46,454 nucleotides of DNA, from assembly GCA_903935335.1 (NCBI GenBank), contig CAIZRG010000040.1, positions 1 to 46,454 of the forward strand, read 5' to 3'. Made by a program: the position numbers and the translations under genes. Positions 35,267 through 44,166 of this stretch are shown in pieces; position 1 is the first letter of the stretch, and every line of letters starts with the position of its first letter. The DNA is from Oligoflexia bacterium. Lineage in GTDB: Bacteria > Bdellovibrionota > UBA1018. The notes below the pieces were generated by a model, which saw only the letters and a program-made list of their open reading frames with translations, had not been told where the DNA came from and did no database searches.

Positions 35267-37012
35267 ATGATGAGTCCAAACGAATCCAGACCGTCTCAAA
35301 CAGAAAACTGGGTGGACTCTTCGACTTTATTAGGCGAGATTTTGCTCAAACATACCTCTTTGACTCAAGAGCAATTGGAAGAAGCTCTTAGAGTCCAAGA
35401 GGAAGAAGGAGGAATTCTAGGAGAGATCTTAGCTCGAAAGAATATGCTCAGTGCTCATGAAATCATGCGAGCTTTGTGCATTCAGCTCAATCTTCCGTTC
35501 TTAGAAGAACTGAGACCCAATGAAATCGATCCTGCTCTGATTGCACAAATTCCCATTAACTATGCCAAAGCCAAAGAAGTTCTTCCGATTGCCAAAGAGC
35601 AAGATGCTAAAGGAGAAACCTTAGTCGTTGTCGTATCAGATCCTTTCAACCCTACCTTGGCAGAAGACCTTCGTGTTTTAATAGGAATCCCAATTAAACT
35701 GAAGGTCAGCACCAGTATGCGTATCCAAGATGCTATCAATCGGGTCTACGAACGAAACACATCGAGTCTGGTCGATAATATTGGCGGAGAATTTGAAGAC
35801 ACCTACGACCTTGAAGGACCTATTGATATCCTCGAGGCCACTGAAGATGACGCGCCCGTTATCAAATTCGTGAACTCTTTGTTATTTCGAGCCGTGAAGG
35901 AAAAAGCCTCCGATATCCATATTGAACCCTTTGAAAAGGAATTCGTCGTTCGATTTAGAATCGATGGGATTTTATATGATATCATCAGACAGCCTAAAAA
36001 AGCCCATGCTGCAATTTCTTCAAGAGTGAAAGTCATGGGAACTTTGGATATTGCTGAAAAACGTCTCCCTCAAGATGGAAGGATCAAGATTAAAATTGCT
36101 GGGAAAGATGTTGATATCCGGCTTTCAACCGTACCTACCAGTTTTGGAGAGCGGTTGGTGATGAGAATTCTTGAGCAAACGGGCACTGTCTTACAACTGG
36201 AACAGCTTGGATTTTCAGAAAAAAGCGCTAAAGCAGTTGAAAAACTCATCTTCCGTAAATATGGCATTATCCTCGTTACCGGGCCTACTGGAAGTGGTAA
36301 ATCGACAACTCTTTCTGCCTGTCTCGTAAAACTCAATAGCCCTACTCGAAATATCATGACTGTTGAAGATCCCATTGAATACCAAATTCCTGGGATTAAT
36401 CAGGTTCAAGTGAACGCCAAAATTGACCTGACCTTTGCTCGAGCCTTAAGAGCTTTTCTGAGACAAAATCCAGATATTATCATGGTTGGAGAAATTCGAG
36501 ATAAGGAAACCGCTGAAATTGCTATTAATGCATCTCTCACAGGTCACTTGGTTTTATCCACCTTACACACGAACGATGCTTCTGGATCTCCCACTCGTCT
36601 CATCGACATGGGGGTTGAACCGTTTTTAGTGGCAAGCTCCCTGCTAGGAATCATTGCGCAAAGACTGATCCGACGTATTTGCCAAAAGTGTAAGGTTCCT
36701 CACACCCCGAGTCCTTTTGAAATGCAAGAACTTGGAATCACAGTCCTACCTGAAGATGCCCAAGTTTTTAAAGCCGTAGGTTGCCCCAGTTGCTCCCAAA
36801 GTGGATATTCAGGACGTACAGTGATTCATGAACTCTTAGTGGTTGAGGATTCCATTCGATCTTTAATTGTGAGAAACTCAGACGCTGCAACTCTCAAAAA
36901 AGCTGCGATTCAAAATGGGATGCATACCTTAAGAGAAGACGGGGTTTCAAAAGTCCTTCAAGGTTTAACCACAATTGATGAACTTATGAGAGCAACCCAT
37001 GCAGAAGCGTAA
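35267..37012 (+). CDS. gspE: Type II secretion ATPase GspE
   Basis: This is the cytoplasmic ATPase driving pseudopilus assembly. The 581-residue protein has an N-terminal MshEN-type domain (LLGEILLKHTSLTQEQLEEAL and VVVVSDPFNPTLAEDLR), then the RecA-like core: Walker A GPTGSGKSTT near residue 342, the Asp box EDPIEYQIPG, Walker B IIMVGEIRDKETAEIA, and the His box GHLVLSTLHTNDA. A tetra-cysteine zinc site follows (CQKC and CPSC), as in GspE rather than most PilT forms. It starts 2 bp after gspD with GGGGGA upstream. Confidence 0.97.
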   Translation: MMSPNESRPSQTENWVDSSTLLGEILLKHTSLTQEQLEEALRVQEEEGGILGEILARKNMLSAHEIMRALCIQLNLPFLEELRPNEIDPALIAQIPINYAKAKEVLPIAKEQDAKGETLVVVVSDPFNPTLAEDLRVLIGIPIKLKVSTSMRIQDAINRVYERNTSSLVDNIGGEFEDTYDLEGPIDILEATEDDAPVIKFVNSLLFRAVKEKASDIHIEPFEKEFVVRFRIDGILYDIIRQPKKAHAAISSRVKVMGTLDIAEKRLPQDGRIKIKIAGKDVDIRLSTVPTSFGERLVMRILEQTGTVLQLEQLGFSEKSAKAVEKLIFRKYGIILVTGPTGSGKSTTLSACLVKLNSPTRNIMTVEDPIEYQIPGINQVQVNAKIDLTFARALRAFLRQNPDIIMVGEIRDKETAEIAINASLTGHLVLSTLHTNDASGSPTRLIDMGVEPFLVASSLLGIIAQRLIRRICQKCKVPHTPSPFEMQELGITVLPEDAQVFKAVGCPSCSQSGYSGRTVIHELLVVEDSIRSLIVRNSDAATLKKAAIQNGMHTLREDGVSKVLQGLTTIDELMRATHAEA

Positions 37013-37040
37013 AAAGCTTGATCTGACTGGAGTACCCTAA

Positions 37041-38264
37041 ATGGCCCCTTTTTTTGACTATAAAGCATTAAGTTCGACTGGAAAAACTCAGCGAGGCATT
37101 CTTGAGGCAGAAAGCCAAAAAGCAGCTCGACTCAAGCTGAAAAAACAAGGGCTCATTGTAACTCAGATCACAGAAAAATTAGTCGCCAAGCCTGGACAAT
37201 CGAGCAGTCTGCCTTTTCTGGGGGGACGAGTCAGTACTCGAGAAGTGGCTATGCTCACACGACAACTGGCAAGTTTAATCAAAGCCAATGTTCCTCTCGT
37301 GGAAGGCTTAAATGCTCTGGTCGAACAAACTGAAAATGAAAAGTTAAAAGTCATTTTATCGCAAGTGAGACAGGATGTGAATGAAGGATCCAGCCTAGCT
37401 AAAGCCACAGGAGCCCATCCTAAGGTTTTTGATAATATTTTCATCAATATGATCGAAGCAGGTGAAAGCTCTGGAACTTTAAGTTTAGTCTTACTTCGCC
37501 TAGCTGATCTCAAAGAAGCCCAAATGCGGCTTCGCAGTAAAGTCATCAGCGGAATGACTTACCCGGGACTGATGATGATCGTATCAGGTGGACTGATGAT
37601 TGCCATCTTCACGTTTGTCATTCCAAAGCTTACTAAAATTTTTGATTCCATGAATAAACCGATCCCTGCCTTGACAAAATTCCTGATGAATATCAGTGAT
37701 CTGCTTGTGAATTGGTGGTTTGTATTCATAGCTTTAGGTTTTTTATTCACTTGGATCTTTAAAAAATATATTTCAACCCCAACGGGACGAGGCAAGTGGG
37801 ATGCTTTTATCCTGAAAGCTCCGCTCATGGGACCCTTAATTCGAATGATCGCGGTTACTCGCTTTGCTAGTACGATGTCTACACTCTTAGGAAGCGGCGT
37901 TCCGATTCTAACCAGTATGACCATTGCTAAAAACCTCGTTGATAATATCCCCATTGCCAACGCCGTGTTAGAGGCTCGTGAAAACATTACAGAAGGTCAA
38001 TCCATTGCAGAACCCCTCAGAAGAAGTGGAGAATTTCCTCCTATGATGATTCATATGATTTCAATTGGAGAAAAAACAGGGGAACTTCCTGAAATGCTAA
38101 GAAACATTGCTGAGACTTACGAAGAACAAATTAACACTAAAATTGATTCGCTCACTAGCCTCATGGAACCCCTCATGATTGTGGGTATGGGCGGAGCTGT
38201 AGGCTTTATCGTCATGTCGGTCTTTATGCCACTGATGGAGATGATGAACATCAACAAACGATAA
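37041..38264 (+). CDS. gspF: Type II secretion inner-membrane protein GspF
   Basis: This is the platform protein that couples GspE to the pseudopilus. The 407-residue protein has two repeated cytoplasmic domains and three membrane spans. MAPFFDYKALSSTGKTQRG and ARLKLKKQGLIVTQI begin it; TREVAMLTRQLASLIKANVPL and MTYPGLMMIVSGGLMIAIF mark the first repeat and span; and FASTMSTLLGSGVPILTSM with SIGEKTGELPEML marks the second. Length and motifs are typical. It lies 28 bp after gspE. Confidence 0.96.
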   Translation: MAPFFDYKALSSTGKTQRGILEAESQKAARLKLKKQGLIVTQITEKLVAKPGQSSSLPFLGGRVSTREVAMLTRQLASLIKANVPLVEGLNALVEQTENEKLKVILSQVRQDVNEGSSLAKATGAHPKVFDNIFINMIEAGESSGTLSLVLLRLADLKEAQMRLRSKVISGMTYPGLMMIVSGGLMIAIFTFVIPKLTKIFDSMNKPIPALTKFLMNISDLLVNWWFVFIALGFLFTWIFKKYISTPTGRGKWDAFILKAPLMGPLIRMIAVTRFASTMSTLLGSGVPILTSMTIAKNLVDNIPIANAVLEARENITEGQSIAEPLRRSGEFPPMMIHMISIGEKTGELPEMLRNIAETYEEQINTKIDSLTSLMEPLMIVGMGGAVGFIVMSVFMPLMEMMNINKR

Positions 38265-38270
38265 AAATAA

Positions 38271-38290
38271 GAATGAACTCAAGTTCATTC
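38271..38290 (+). other. Hairpin before the gspG ribosome site
   Basis: GAATGAAC (38271-38278) pairs with GTTCATTC (38283-38290) around a TCAA loop; a ninth pair is possible on the DNA. It sits between the gspF stop and the GGAGG of gspG (38299-38303). Such a 5' stem can shield mRNA from decay, which would suit extra expression of the major pseudopilin (inference). Confidence 0.5.
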
Positions 38291-38309
38291 AAACAACCGG
38301 AGGAAAGAA

Positions 38310-38759
38310 ATGAAACGCAAATTCAACAAAACCTTTATCAATATCCATGAAAGTGGATTTAGCTTAATTGAGCTCATGATCGTGATTGCCATTATGGCGC
38401 TTCTCGCAGGATTTGTCGGAACAAATGTGATTAAAAAATTCGATGAAGCCAAGGTCTCTTCTACGAAAATTCAGATGAAACAACTTTTAGTCATCTTAGA
38501 TGATTTTCGTCGTGTCTGTGGATTTTATCCCAGCACCGAACAAGGGTTAGATGCTTTAGTCAAAGCACCCACCGGGGGGCGCTCATGTAAGAACTATGAT
38601 CCCGAGGGATTTATCAAGAAATTGCCACAAGATGCTTGGAATCATGACTTTATTTACACATCGGATTCAAACAAAGTTCTTCTGAAATCACTCGGTGCAG
38701 ACGGGAAAGAAGGGGGCACGGGTATTGACAAAGACATTTCTTCAGATGATCTTGATTAA
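38310..38759 (+). CDS. gspG: Major pseudopilin GspG
   Basis: GspG is the main subunit of the periplasmic pseudopilus. The 149-residue protein has a prepilin leader cut before F (ESG-FSLIELMIVIAIMALLAG) with Glu5, then FYPSTEQGLDALVKAP and the C-terminal LGADGKEGGTGIDKDI segment expected of the calcium-binding loop. The usual DPWGNPY is DAWNHDFIY here. GGAGG lies seven bases before the ATG. Its 3' end overlaps the gspH start by 14 nt. Confidence 0.97.
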   Translation: MKRKFNKTFINIHESGFSLIELMIVIAIMALLAGFVGTNVIKKFDEAKVSSTKIQMKQLLVILDDFRRVCGFYPSTEQGLDALVKAPTGGRSCKNYDPEGFIKKLPQDAWNHDFIYTSDSNKVLLKSLGADGKEGGTGIDKDISSDDLD

Positions 38760-39381
38760 TCGATTCAGACTATTACTCAGGACACCTAAGGCCAGTGGAT
38801 TTACATTGATTGAGCTTTTGGTTGTCCTGGGTATTATTGCCTTGATTGCAGTGATGCTCATCCCGAGCGTTTCTAGCTATTTTCAAGTTTCACTCAATTC
38901 AGCGACTCGAGACCTAGCCAGCACCATTCGGGAAGCATATAATTCTACCATCATTACTGGAAAAATGCATCGTGTCGTTTATGATTTTAAAGATCGTGCG
39001 TTTTGGGTCGAATCCAGTGCTAAAATGGTTCCCTTAGATACGAAAGAATCTAAAGAAAAGCGAGAAACTCGAGCCAAGTTCTCGAAATCTCCTGATACCT
39101 CATCGTCTTCTTTTTCACTGGAGAAAAACGTAACTCGCAAGAAGATCTCCTTACCTTTAGGAGTCGAATTTGAAGATGTTTTTACTCAACAAAGTCCCAA
39201 CCCTTTAACCGAAGGGAAAGCCTATACTCATTTTTTCCCAAATGGACTCTCTGAGCAAACCCTCATTCATCTCAAAGATGGAAGCCAACACCATGCTTCA
39301 CTTGTTATTACTGCGATCTTGGGTTTAACCGATGTTTATGACCGCTACATTCAAGGAGCCGAAGTTTTTGGAGGAAAATAA
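38746..39381 (+). CDS. gspH: Minor pseudopilin GspH
   Basis: This minor pseudopilin has a short leader MILINRFRLLLRTPKASG, then FTLIELLVVLGIIALIAVML. I chose the ATG at 38746 (about 211 residues), overlapping gspG by 14 nt; an upstream in-frame ATG at 38695 would lie inside gspG and make an overlong leader. The remainder is beta-rich with a Lys/Ser-rich loop (KESKEKRETRAKF) in the middle. Position after gspG and the next pseudopilin order support GspH rather than a pilin-like FimT. Confidence 0.92.
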   Translation: MILINRFRLLLRTPKASGFTLIELLVVLGIIALIAVMLIPSVSSYFQVSLNSATRDLASTIREAYNSTIITGKMHRVVYDFKDRAFWVESSAKMVPLDTKESKEKRETRAKFSKSPDTSSSSFSLEKNVTRKKISLPLGVEFEDVFTQQSPNPLTEGKAYTHFFPNGLSEQTLIHLKDGSQHHASLVITAILGLTDVYDRYIQGAEVFGGK

Positions 39382-39880
39382 AAAATTCTTTTCAGAATCA
39401 GGATTTACACTTTTAGAAGTCATTATTGCGATGGCAATCATGGTTCTTTCATTTACCTCAATCCTAGCCGTTGAACAAGGCAGCATCAACGCTTCAGCTC
39501 GAGCCAAACAAATGAATATTGTCGGCATGCTAGCCAGAAACCAAATGGTTGAAACCGAGTATAAAATTGAGGGAAAATCTTTTGATGAGGTTCAAAAAGA
39601 GGAATCAGGAACCTTTCCAGAGCCTTATACCGATTATCGATGGAAGACTAAAATCATAGAATTGAAGTTCCCGCCACTCAACCTAGGAAATCCTGGGAAT
39701 AAAGGAGAGACTCAAGAAACTGAAACTTTAAGTAAATTGGTATCGAATTTTTTATCAAAAGCAATTCGAGAAGTTTCAGTCACAATTTCTTGGAACCGAG
39801 GAGCAGGTGAGCAGAGCTTCACGTTAGCAACTTATTGGGTAAACCTAAATTATGAATTTAATCCGTTACAATCCCTCTAA
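39368..39880 (+). CDS. gspI: Minor pseudopilin GspI
   Basis: GspI is a tip-complex pseudopilin with leader MEENKKFFSESG then FTLLEVIIAMAIMVLSF. A TTG start at 39368 has AAGGAG about nine bases upstream and gives a normal leader (171 residues); the ATG at 39332 gives an extra dozen residues and a larger overlap with gspH. The mature protein contains the GspI-like RAKQMNIVGMLARNQMVETE segment. Its 3' end overlaps gspJ by 29 nt. Confidence 0.9.
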   Translation: MEENKKFFSESGFTLLEVIIAMAIMVLSFTSILAVEQGSINASARAKQMNIVGMLARNQMVETEYKIEGKSFDEVQKEESGTFPEPYTDYRWKTKIIELKFPPLNLGNPGNKGETQETETLSKLVSNFLSKAIREVSVTISWNRGAGEQSFTLATYWVNLNYEFNPLQSL

Positions 39881-40661
39881 GACTCAGGATCAGGCTAATC
39901 ACGAGCCCAAAAAACAGGGATTTACCCTCCTTGAAATTTTAATTGCGATGTCTATTTTGATGTTTATCAGCTTTGCAACTTATCAAGCTACGATTGAAAC
40001 CTACAAACTCAGGGATATCCTAGGACAAGAAGGGGATTTTTATAACGGAATTAGGCTTTCCACAGCGATTGTCCAAAAAGATATTGCCCTGCTTTACTCC
40101 CCTCACCTTCAGAAGTGGTTTGATACTCCTCCTCCCCCAGAAGAGCTCACCGATGATCTTGGGCGCTCCTTTGATTTTTGGTCTCAAGCCATTCAAACGA
40201 ATGGCTTGAGACCCTCCCGCTTCATTGGAACGGATAGCAAAATGTCGTTCATCTCTTTGTCACATATGCGCATCTACCGAGATGCTCCAGAGTCTGAGTT
40301 TGCAAAAATTACTTATGACTTAAAAAAAGACGATCAAGACTCAGAAAATAAAGGAACTTTAGTCCTCGTCCGTACAGAAAGCCCAAATGCGTTTAACATG
40401 AATGAACACAAAGACCCGATGAAAAAATCTTATGAAATTCTAAGAGGAATCAGAAAAATTAATTATACTTATCTGACTCGAGATGGGAACACTTGGAAAA
40501 CTTCAAGATCTTGGGATAGCGACAAAGAAGAGAATAAAAACAAGTTCCCCGAAATCATTGAAATGAAAATCGAAGTCCTTGGACCCAAAAGACTTACGTT
40601 TGAAGGTGACTTCAAATTCAGACCGGAGATCCCACTCAATGGCCTTAACCCCAATATCTAA
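39852..40661 (+). CDS. gspJ: Minor pseudopilin GspJ
   Basis: GspJ forms the pseudopilus tip with GspI and GspK. The 269-residue protein has leader EPKKQG then FTLLEILIAMSILMFISF, with Glu5, followed by a beta-rich domain with the RLSTAIVQKDIALLY helix seen in GspJ. The second half is charged (DKEENKNKF). It is longer than the usual 200 residues. It overlaps gspI and gspK by 29 and 23 nt, so the tip genes are tightly coupled. Confidence 0.93.
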   Translation: MNLIRYNPSKTQDQANHEPKKQGFTLLEILIAMSILMFISFATYQATIETYKLRDILGQEGDFYNGIRLSTAIVQKDIALLYSPHLQKWFDTPPPPEELTDDLGRSFDFWSQAIQTNGLRPSRFIGTDSKMSFISLSHMRIYRDAPESEFAKITYDLKKDDQDSENKGTLVLVRTESPNAFNMNEHKDPMKKSYEILRGIRKINYTYLTRDGNTWKTSRSWDSDKEENKNKFPEIIEMKIEVLGPKRLTFEGDFKFRPEIPLNGLNPNI

Positions 40662-41880
40662 GCAAAACTTCAGAAATCAGAATTCAAGTGGAATTGCTCT
40701 TTTTATGGTCCTGGCTTCCGTAGCCCTTCTCTCTGTCTTAGTGACAGAGTTTACCTATCTCGCTCAAATAAGCCAATCCATTGCTTATGGGGGACTGGAT
40801 CAAACTAAAGCTCATTATCTAGCCAAAAGTGCTCTCAAGCTCTCCCTCCTTCGACTGAAAATGTATAAGCAGGTCAAGGAGTCTGATCTAAAAAAAACAA
40901 TTCCAAAAGGGATTATGGAAAAAATTTGGAGCTTTCCCATTCCCATTCCACTGCCTAACAAAATACCAGGAATGCTTCCTTCTGCTCAAGAATCGATTGA
41001 AAAATTTAATAAAGAATCTAACTTGGAGGGAAATTCCAACTCCATCATCTCCTCAGAATCCTGCAAGTACAACTTAAACCAAATTCTACCTGGGGCTATC
41101 CCTTCAACTTTGCCTTCACCTGGACCTTCTGCTGGGCCTTCTCCCACTCCTTTTAATGCAGAAGACGCCAGGAAAAACCTTCAAAGTTTTATAGGTGAAA
41201 TTCTAGATCAAAAATTCAAAACAGATTTGGACTTTGCTTCGAACTACCGAGACTTCAGAATAGAAGACCTCATCGATCAAATTGAAGCCTGGACTAAGCG
41301 TGGTTATGACCGACGAACCTCCTCAAGCCATGATCAGGTTCCTATGAAGCAAGCTCCTTTTTACTCTCTTTCAGAACTTCACTTCTTACCTTCCATGGAC
41401 GACGAACTTTATGATCTACTTGCTCCTCAACTCACAACCAGTGTCACTACCGGGTTTAATGTCAATACCATTGACGCCCAAACTCTCAAAGCCCTGGTCC
41501 CTCAAATGACTCAAGACGAAGTCTCTGAGTTCATTAAATACAGGGACTCAGACGAAAATCACTTATTTCCAACGGATCAGGAGTTTTTTGACTACTTGCA
41601 AAAAAAAGTAGGATCTTTTCAAAGCAACCCCCAAAATCTCAATGATTTTAAGAACAATTTAAAAACTCAAAACATGCTCATCCTCACCGAGGAAAACAGT
41701 TTTAAAATTACTGTACAAGCTCAGGTGAATCAATCGATTCGGACCCTTCAAGCTTGGGTGCTACTAGATCCTCAAAAATCAAATGATAATAACCAAGCTA
41801 AAGATGATTCTAAAACAACTTTAAAAACTGACTCAAAACCTAACTCGGGTTTAAAGATTACTTTCATGAATATTCTATAG
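40639..41880 (+). CDS. gspK: Minor pseudopilin GspK
   Basis: GspK caps the pseudopilus. I chose the ATG at 40639 with GGAG about eleven bases upstream (about 413 residues); a longer frame from 40579 lies inside gspJ. The leader is MALTPISKQNFRNQNSSG, then IALFMVLASVALLSVLVTEF; the +5 Glu of other pseudopilins is absent, as usual for GspK. The large helical domain includes EIEAWTKRGYDRR-like and TGFNVNTIDAQTLKALVPQM segments of the GspK family. A Pro/Ser linker (PSTLPSPGPSAGPSPTP) sits near residue 155. Confidence 0.93.
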   Translation: MALTPISKQNFRNQNSSGIALFMVLASVALLSVLVTEFTYLAQISQSIAYGGLDQTKAHYLAKSALKLSLLRLKMYKQVKESDLKKTIPKGIMEKIWSFPIPIPLPNKIPGMLPSAQESIEKFNKESNLEGNSNSIISSESCKYNLNQILPGAIPSTLPSPGPSAGPSPTPFNAEDARKNLQSFIGEILDQKFKTDLDFASNYRDFRIEDLIDQIEAWTKRGYDRRTSSSHDQVPMKQAPFYSLSELHFLPSMDDELYDLLAPQLTTSVTTGFNVNTIDAQTLKALVPQMTQDEVSEFIKYRDSDENHLFPTDQEFFDYLQKKVGSFQSNPQNLNDFKNNLKTQNMLILTEENSFKITVQAQVNQSIRTLQAWVLLDPQKSNDNNQAKDDSKTTLKTDSKPNSGLKITFMNIL

Positions 41881-41891
41881 GAGCAAAATCC

Positions 41892-43559
41892 ATGCGAATC
41901 TTAGGAATTGATATAGGAAGTTCAAAGATCAAAGCCGTTGAAATGGAAAGTGCCTTTGGTCGATATGAAATTCATAATTACCATGAAATTCCCCTAAATT
42001 CTGAAGTCAAAGAAGAAAAGGTAATTTCTAGTTTTATCCGAAAACTCCAAAAAATTCCTGATAGGATTATTGTAGCTCTTCCTTCGGGTCGCTCAACATT
42101 TCGAAACTTAAAATTACCTACTCGCGATAAAAAATCAATTCAAGCAAGTGTAGGTTTTGAACTCGAAGATGAACTGCCTTTTCCATCAGAAGAATGTGTC
42201 TACGATTATTCGACTCTCTCTCAAAACAAGCAAGGAAGCTTCGTTCATGTAGCAGCGAGCCTGAAACGGCACATTGTCACCTCTCTTCTGGAATGGCAAT
42301 CTTATGGGCTTGACCCTGATGTGGTTTGTACAGATACATGGGCTTACAGAACTTTATTGAATCGAATCCTAGGACCGATGGGCCAAAAGGATCCTGTTTT
42401 TTTAGTACAAATTGGACGAGAAAAAACGACTTTCTACTTACATTGGCAGAATGCTCCTGTTTTAGTCAGACAGATCCATTGGGGTGGAGAGGATCTCACT
42501 TCTGCCATTTCTCAAAAACAGGGTATCTCACGGGATGAGGCTGAGTCCTTAAAAATAGATCGTGGATTTGTCAATGATGCCGCCCATCATGCTCAAGACA
42601 ATTCGAATCTACCCCCTGAGCAAATCGAGCTATCTCGATGCTTAGAAGGAGCTCTGCAACCATTCATTTTTGAAATGCGCCAGATCCTTCTCGCATCAAA
42701 GAGTTTGACCCATCTTGATATAACCCAAATTTATCTCACCGGAGGAAGCTCTCTTTTGCCTGGACTTGGACCTTGGATTCAGAATTATTTAAAGATAGAA
42801 GCTCAACCCCTACATGCTTTAAGTTTAATTACTTCTTCAGGGGTTACTTATTCTAATCAAACTGAAGCTCACTTTCTCTTAGCTACTGCTCTGACTTTAA
42901 CTTGGGTAGGATCAGAACGGTCGAGCTGCATTAATTTAAGAAAGGGAGATTTTGAAAAAGAAGTCCGCTCTAAGGAAATGAACTTTTCAGCAATCCGAAA
43001 GCCAATGATCACAGCAAGCTTAATCACGATCTGTCTTTTTGTGAGCTTAATGTTTCAATCAAAATTCTACCAAGCAAAGCTCGCCTTAACCGATGCCCTT
43101 TTGGAACGCAGTGTGAGTACTTTTTTTGGATCTCTTTCTTCGAGTGCTCTAAAAACTTATATGTCCAATACCAGCACTCTGCGAACTTCAATTACGAAAG
43201 AGCTGACCAAACAACGTGAACTCAGTCAGCTTTACGGACCCAATCCTCACTCACCCTTGAATTTCTTAAATCGACTCTCTGTTTCAATTCCCAAAGATAT
43301 TGTGGTGGATCTTGTTCAATTTCAATCAGGAACTCCACCTGGAGATCCTTTTTCAGCTTCGGATAAGAAAAATTCTGCTCAACTCGTCTTTAAATTTGCT
43401 CAACCCCAATTAGCTGACAAATTAACAGATTTAGTCAATCATCGGCTTTCAGATTTAGAAAAAAGTGAGTTGGAGGAAGCCTCTCCTGGGACAGACGGCT
43501 TAAAAAAGTGGAAAATCACTTACAAAGGAACCCCACTGGAGGACTCTCATGCTCAATAG
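41892..43559 (+). CDS. gspL: Type II secretion protein GspL (PilM-like ATPase domain)
   Basis: GspL ties the ATPase GspE to the inner-membrane platform. The 555-residue protein starts MRILGIDIGSSKIKAVEME, a nucleotide-binding phosphate loop as in PilM, which most GspL proteins have lost. The ASKHA-fold continues to about residue 350 (TGGSSLLPGLGPWIQNYLK is the adenosine-type motif), then one span (MITASLITICLFVSLMF) and a periplasmic domain. In type IV pili the two halves are separate PilM and PilN; here they are one chain. It follows gspK by 11 bp and overlaps gspM by 11 nt. Confidence 0.92.
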   Translation: MRILGIDIGSSKIKAVEMESAFGRYEIHNYHEIPLNSEVKEEKVISSFIRKLQKIPDRIIVALPSGRSTFRNLKLPTRDKKSIQASVGFELEDELPFPSEECVYDYSTLSQNKQGSFVHVAASLKRHIVTSLLEWQSYGLDPDVVCTDTWAYRTLLNRILGPMGQKDPVFLVQIGREKTTFYLHWQNAPVLVRQIHWGGEDLTSAISQKQGISRDEAESLKIDRGFVNDAAHHAQDNSNLPPEQIELSRCLEGALQPFIFEMRQILLASKSLTHLDITQIYLTGGSSLLPGLGPWIQNYLKIEAQPLHALSLITSSGVTYSNQTEAHFLLATALTLTWVGSERSSCINLRKGDFEKEVRSKEMNFSAIRKPMITASLITICLFVSLMFQSKFYQAKLALTDALLERSVSTFFGSLSSSALKTYMSNTSTLRTSITKELTKQRELSQLYGPNPHSPLNFLNRLSVSIPKDIVVDLVQFQSGTPPGDPFSASDKKNSAQLVFKFAQPQLADKLTDLVNHRLSDLEKSELEEASPGTDGLKKWKITYKGTPLEDSHAQ

Positions 43560-44166
43560 TGAAAAGATCAAAGAATGGGTCAGCTCAGTTACGGACTCCA
43601 TGAGCGAACAGCTCTGGTATCAAGAGCTGAAGGGCAAATGGGAAGAACTTGATGCTCAAAGTCGAACCTATCTCAAATTTTCAGGGGTGGGTCTAGGGAT
43701 ACTGACAGTCTTATTTGTGTTCATCTCTTCGATTTGGAATGTCTATCGCTTAAAAAATGAGCTTTCAGAAAAAAGAGCGCTCCTAGGTATGCTTCAATCA
43801 GCCAACGATGAGCTCCGACGCCTGAAAGACCTAACCCCATCCTCTAGAAACCCAGAAAAAGACTCCTTGTCTTGGCAAGCTTATTTTGAATCAGTTGCAG
43901 GAGGCTCAGGCATCGATAAGGCCAGTGTCTCTCTTTTACCTGAAAAGGCAGGTCCTTCAGGAGAGCAATCCAAAGAAACATTGATGGATGTATCTCTGAA
44001 TCACATCAATATTAAGCAAATCCTTCGATTTATGTTAGCCCTTGAAAGTGGTCAACGCCCAGTGAAAGTAAGAAACCTTCTCATTGACACAAAAAATGAT
44101 CCGACCGGTTACCTGGATGCAACACTTGCAGTCTCAGGCTTTACCTTGATGGAGCCTAAAGAATGA
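43549..44166 (+). CDS. gspM: Type II secretion protein GspM
   Basis: GspM is the small bitopic partner of GspL. The 205 residues contain a cytoplasmic N-terminus, one span (FSGVGLGILTVLFVFISSIW), a coiled-coil segment (LKNELSEKRALLGML) and a ferredoxin-like periplasmic domain (SLNHINIKQILRFMLALESG). Sequence conservation in this family is low; position between gspL and gspN and the domain layout support the name. It overlaps gspN by 4 nt (ATGA). Confidence 0.88.
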   Translation: MLNSEKIKEWVSSVTDSMSEQLWYQELKGKWEELDAQSRTYLKFSGVGLGILTVLFVFISSIWNVYRLKNELSEKRALLGMLQSANDELRRLKDLTPSSRNPEKDSLSWQAYFESVAGGSGIDKASVSLLPEKAGPSGEQSKETLMDVSLNHINIKQILRFMLALESGQRPVKVRNLLIDTKNDPTGYLDATLAVSGFTLMEPKE

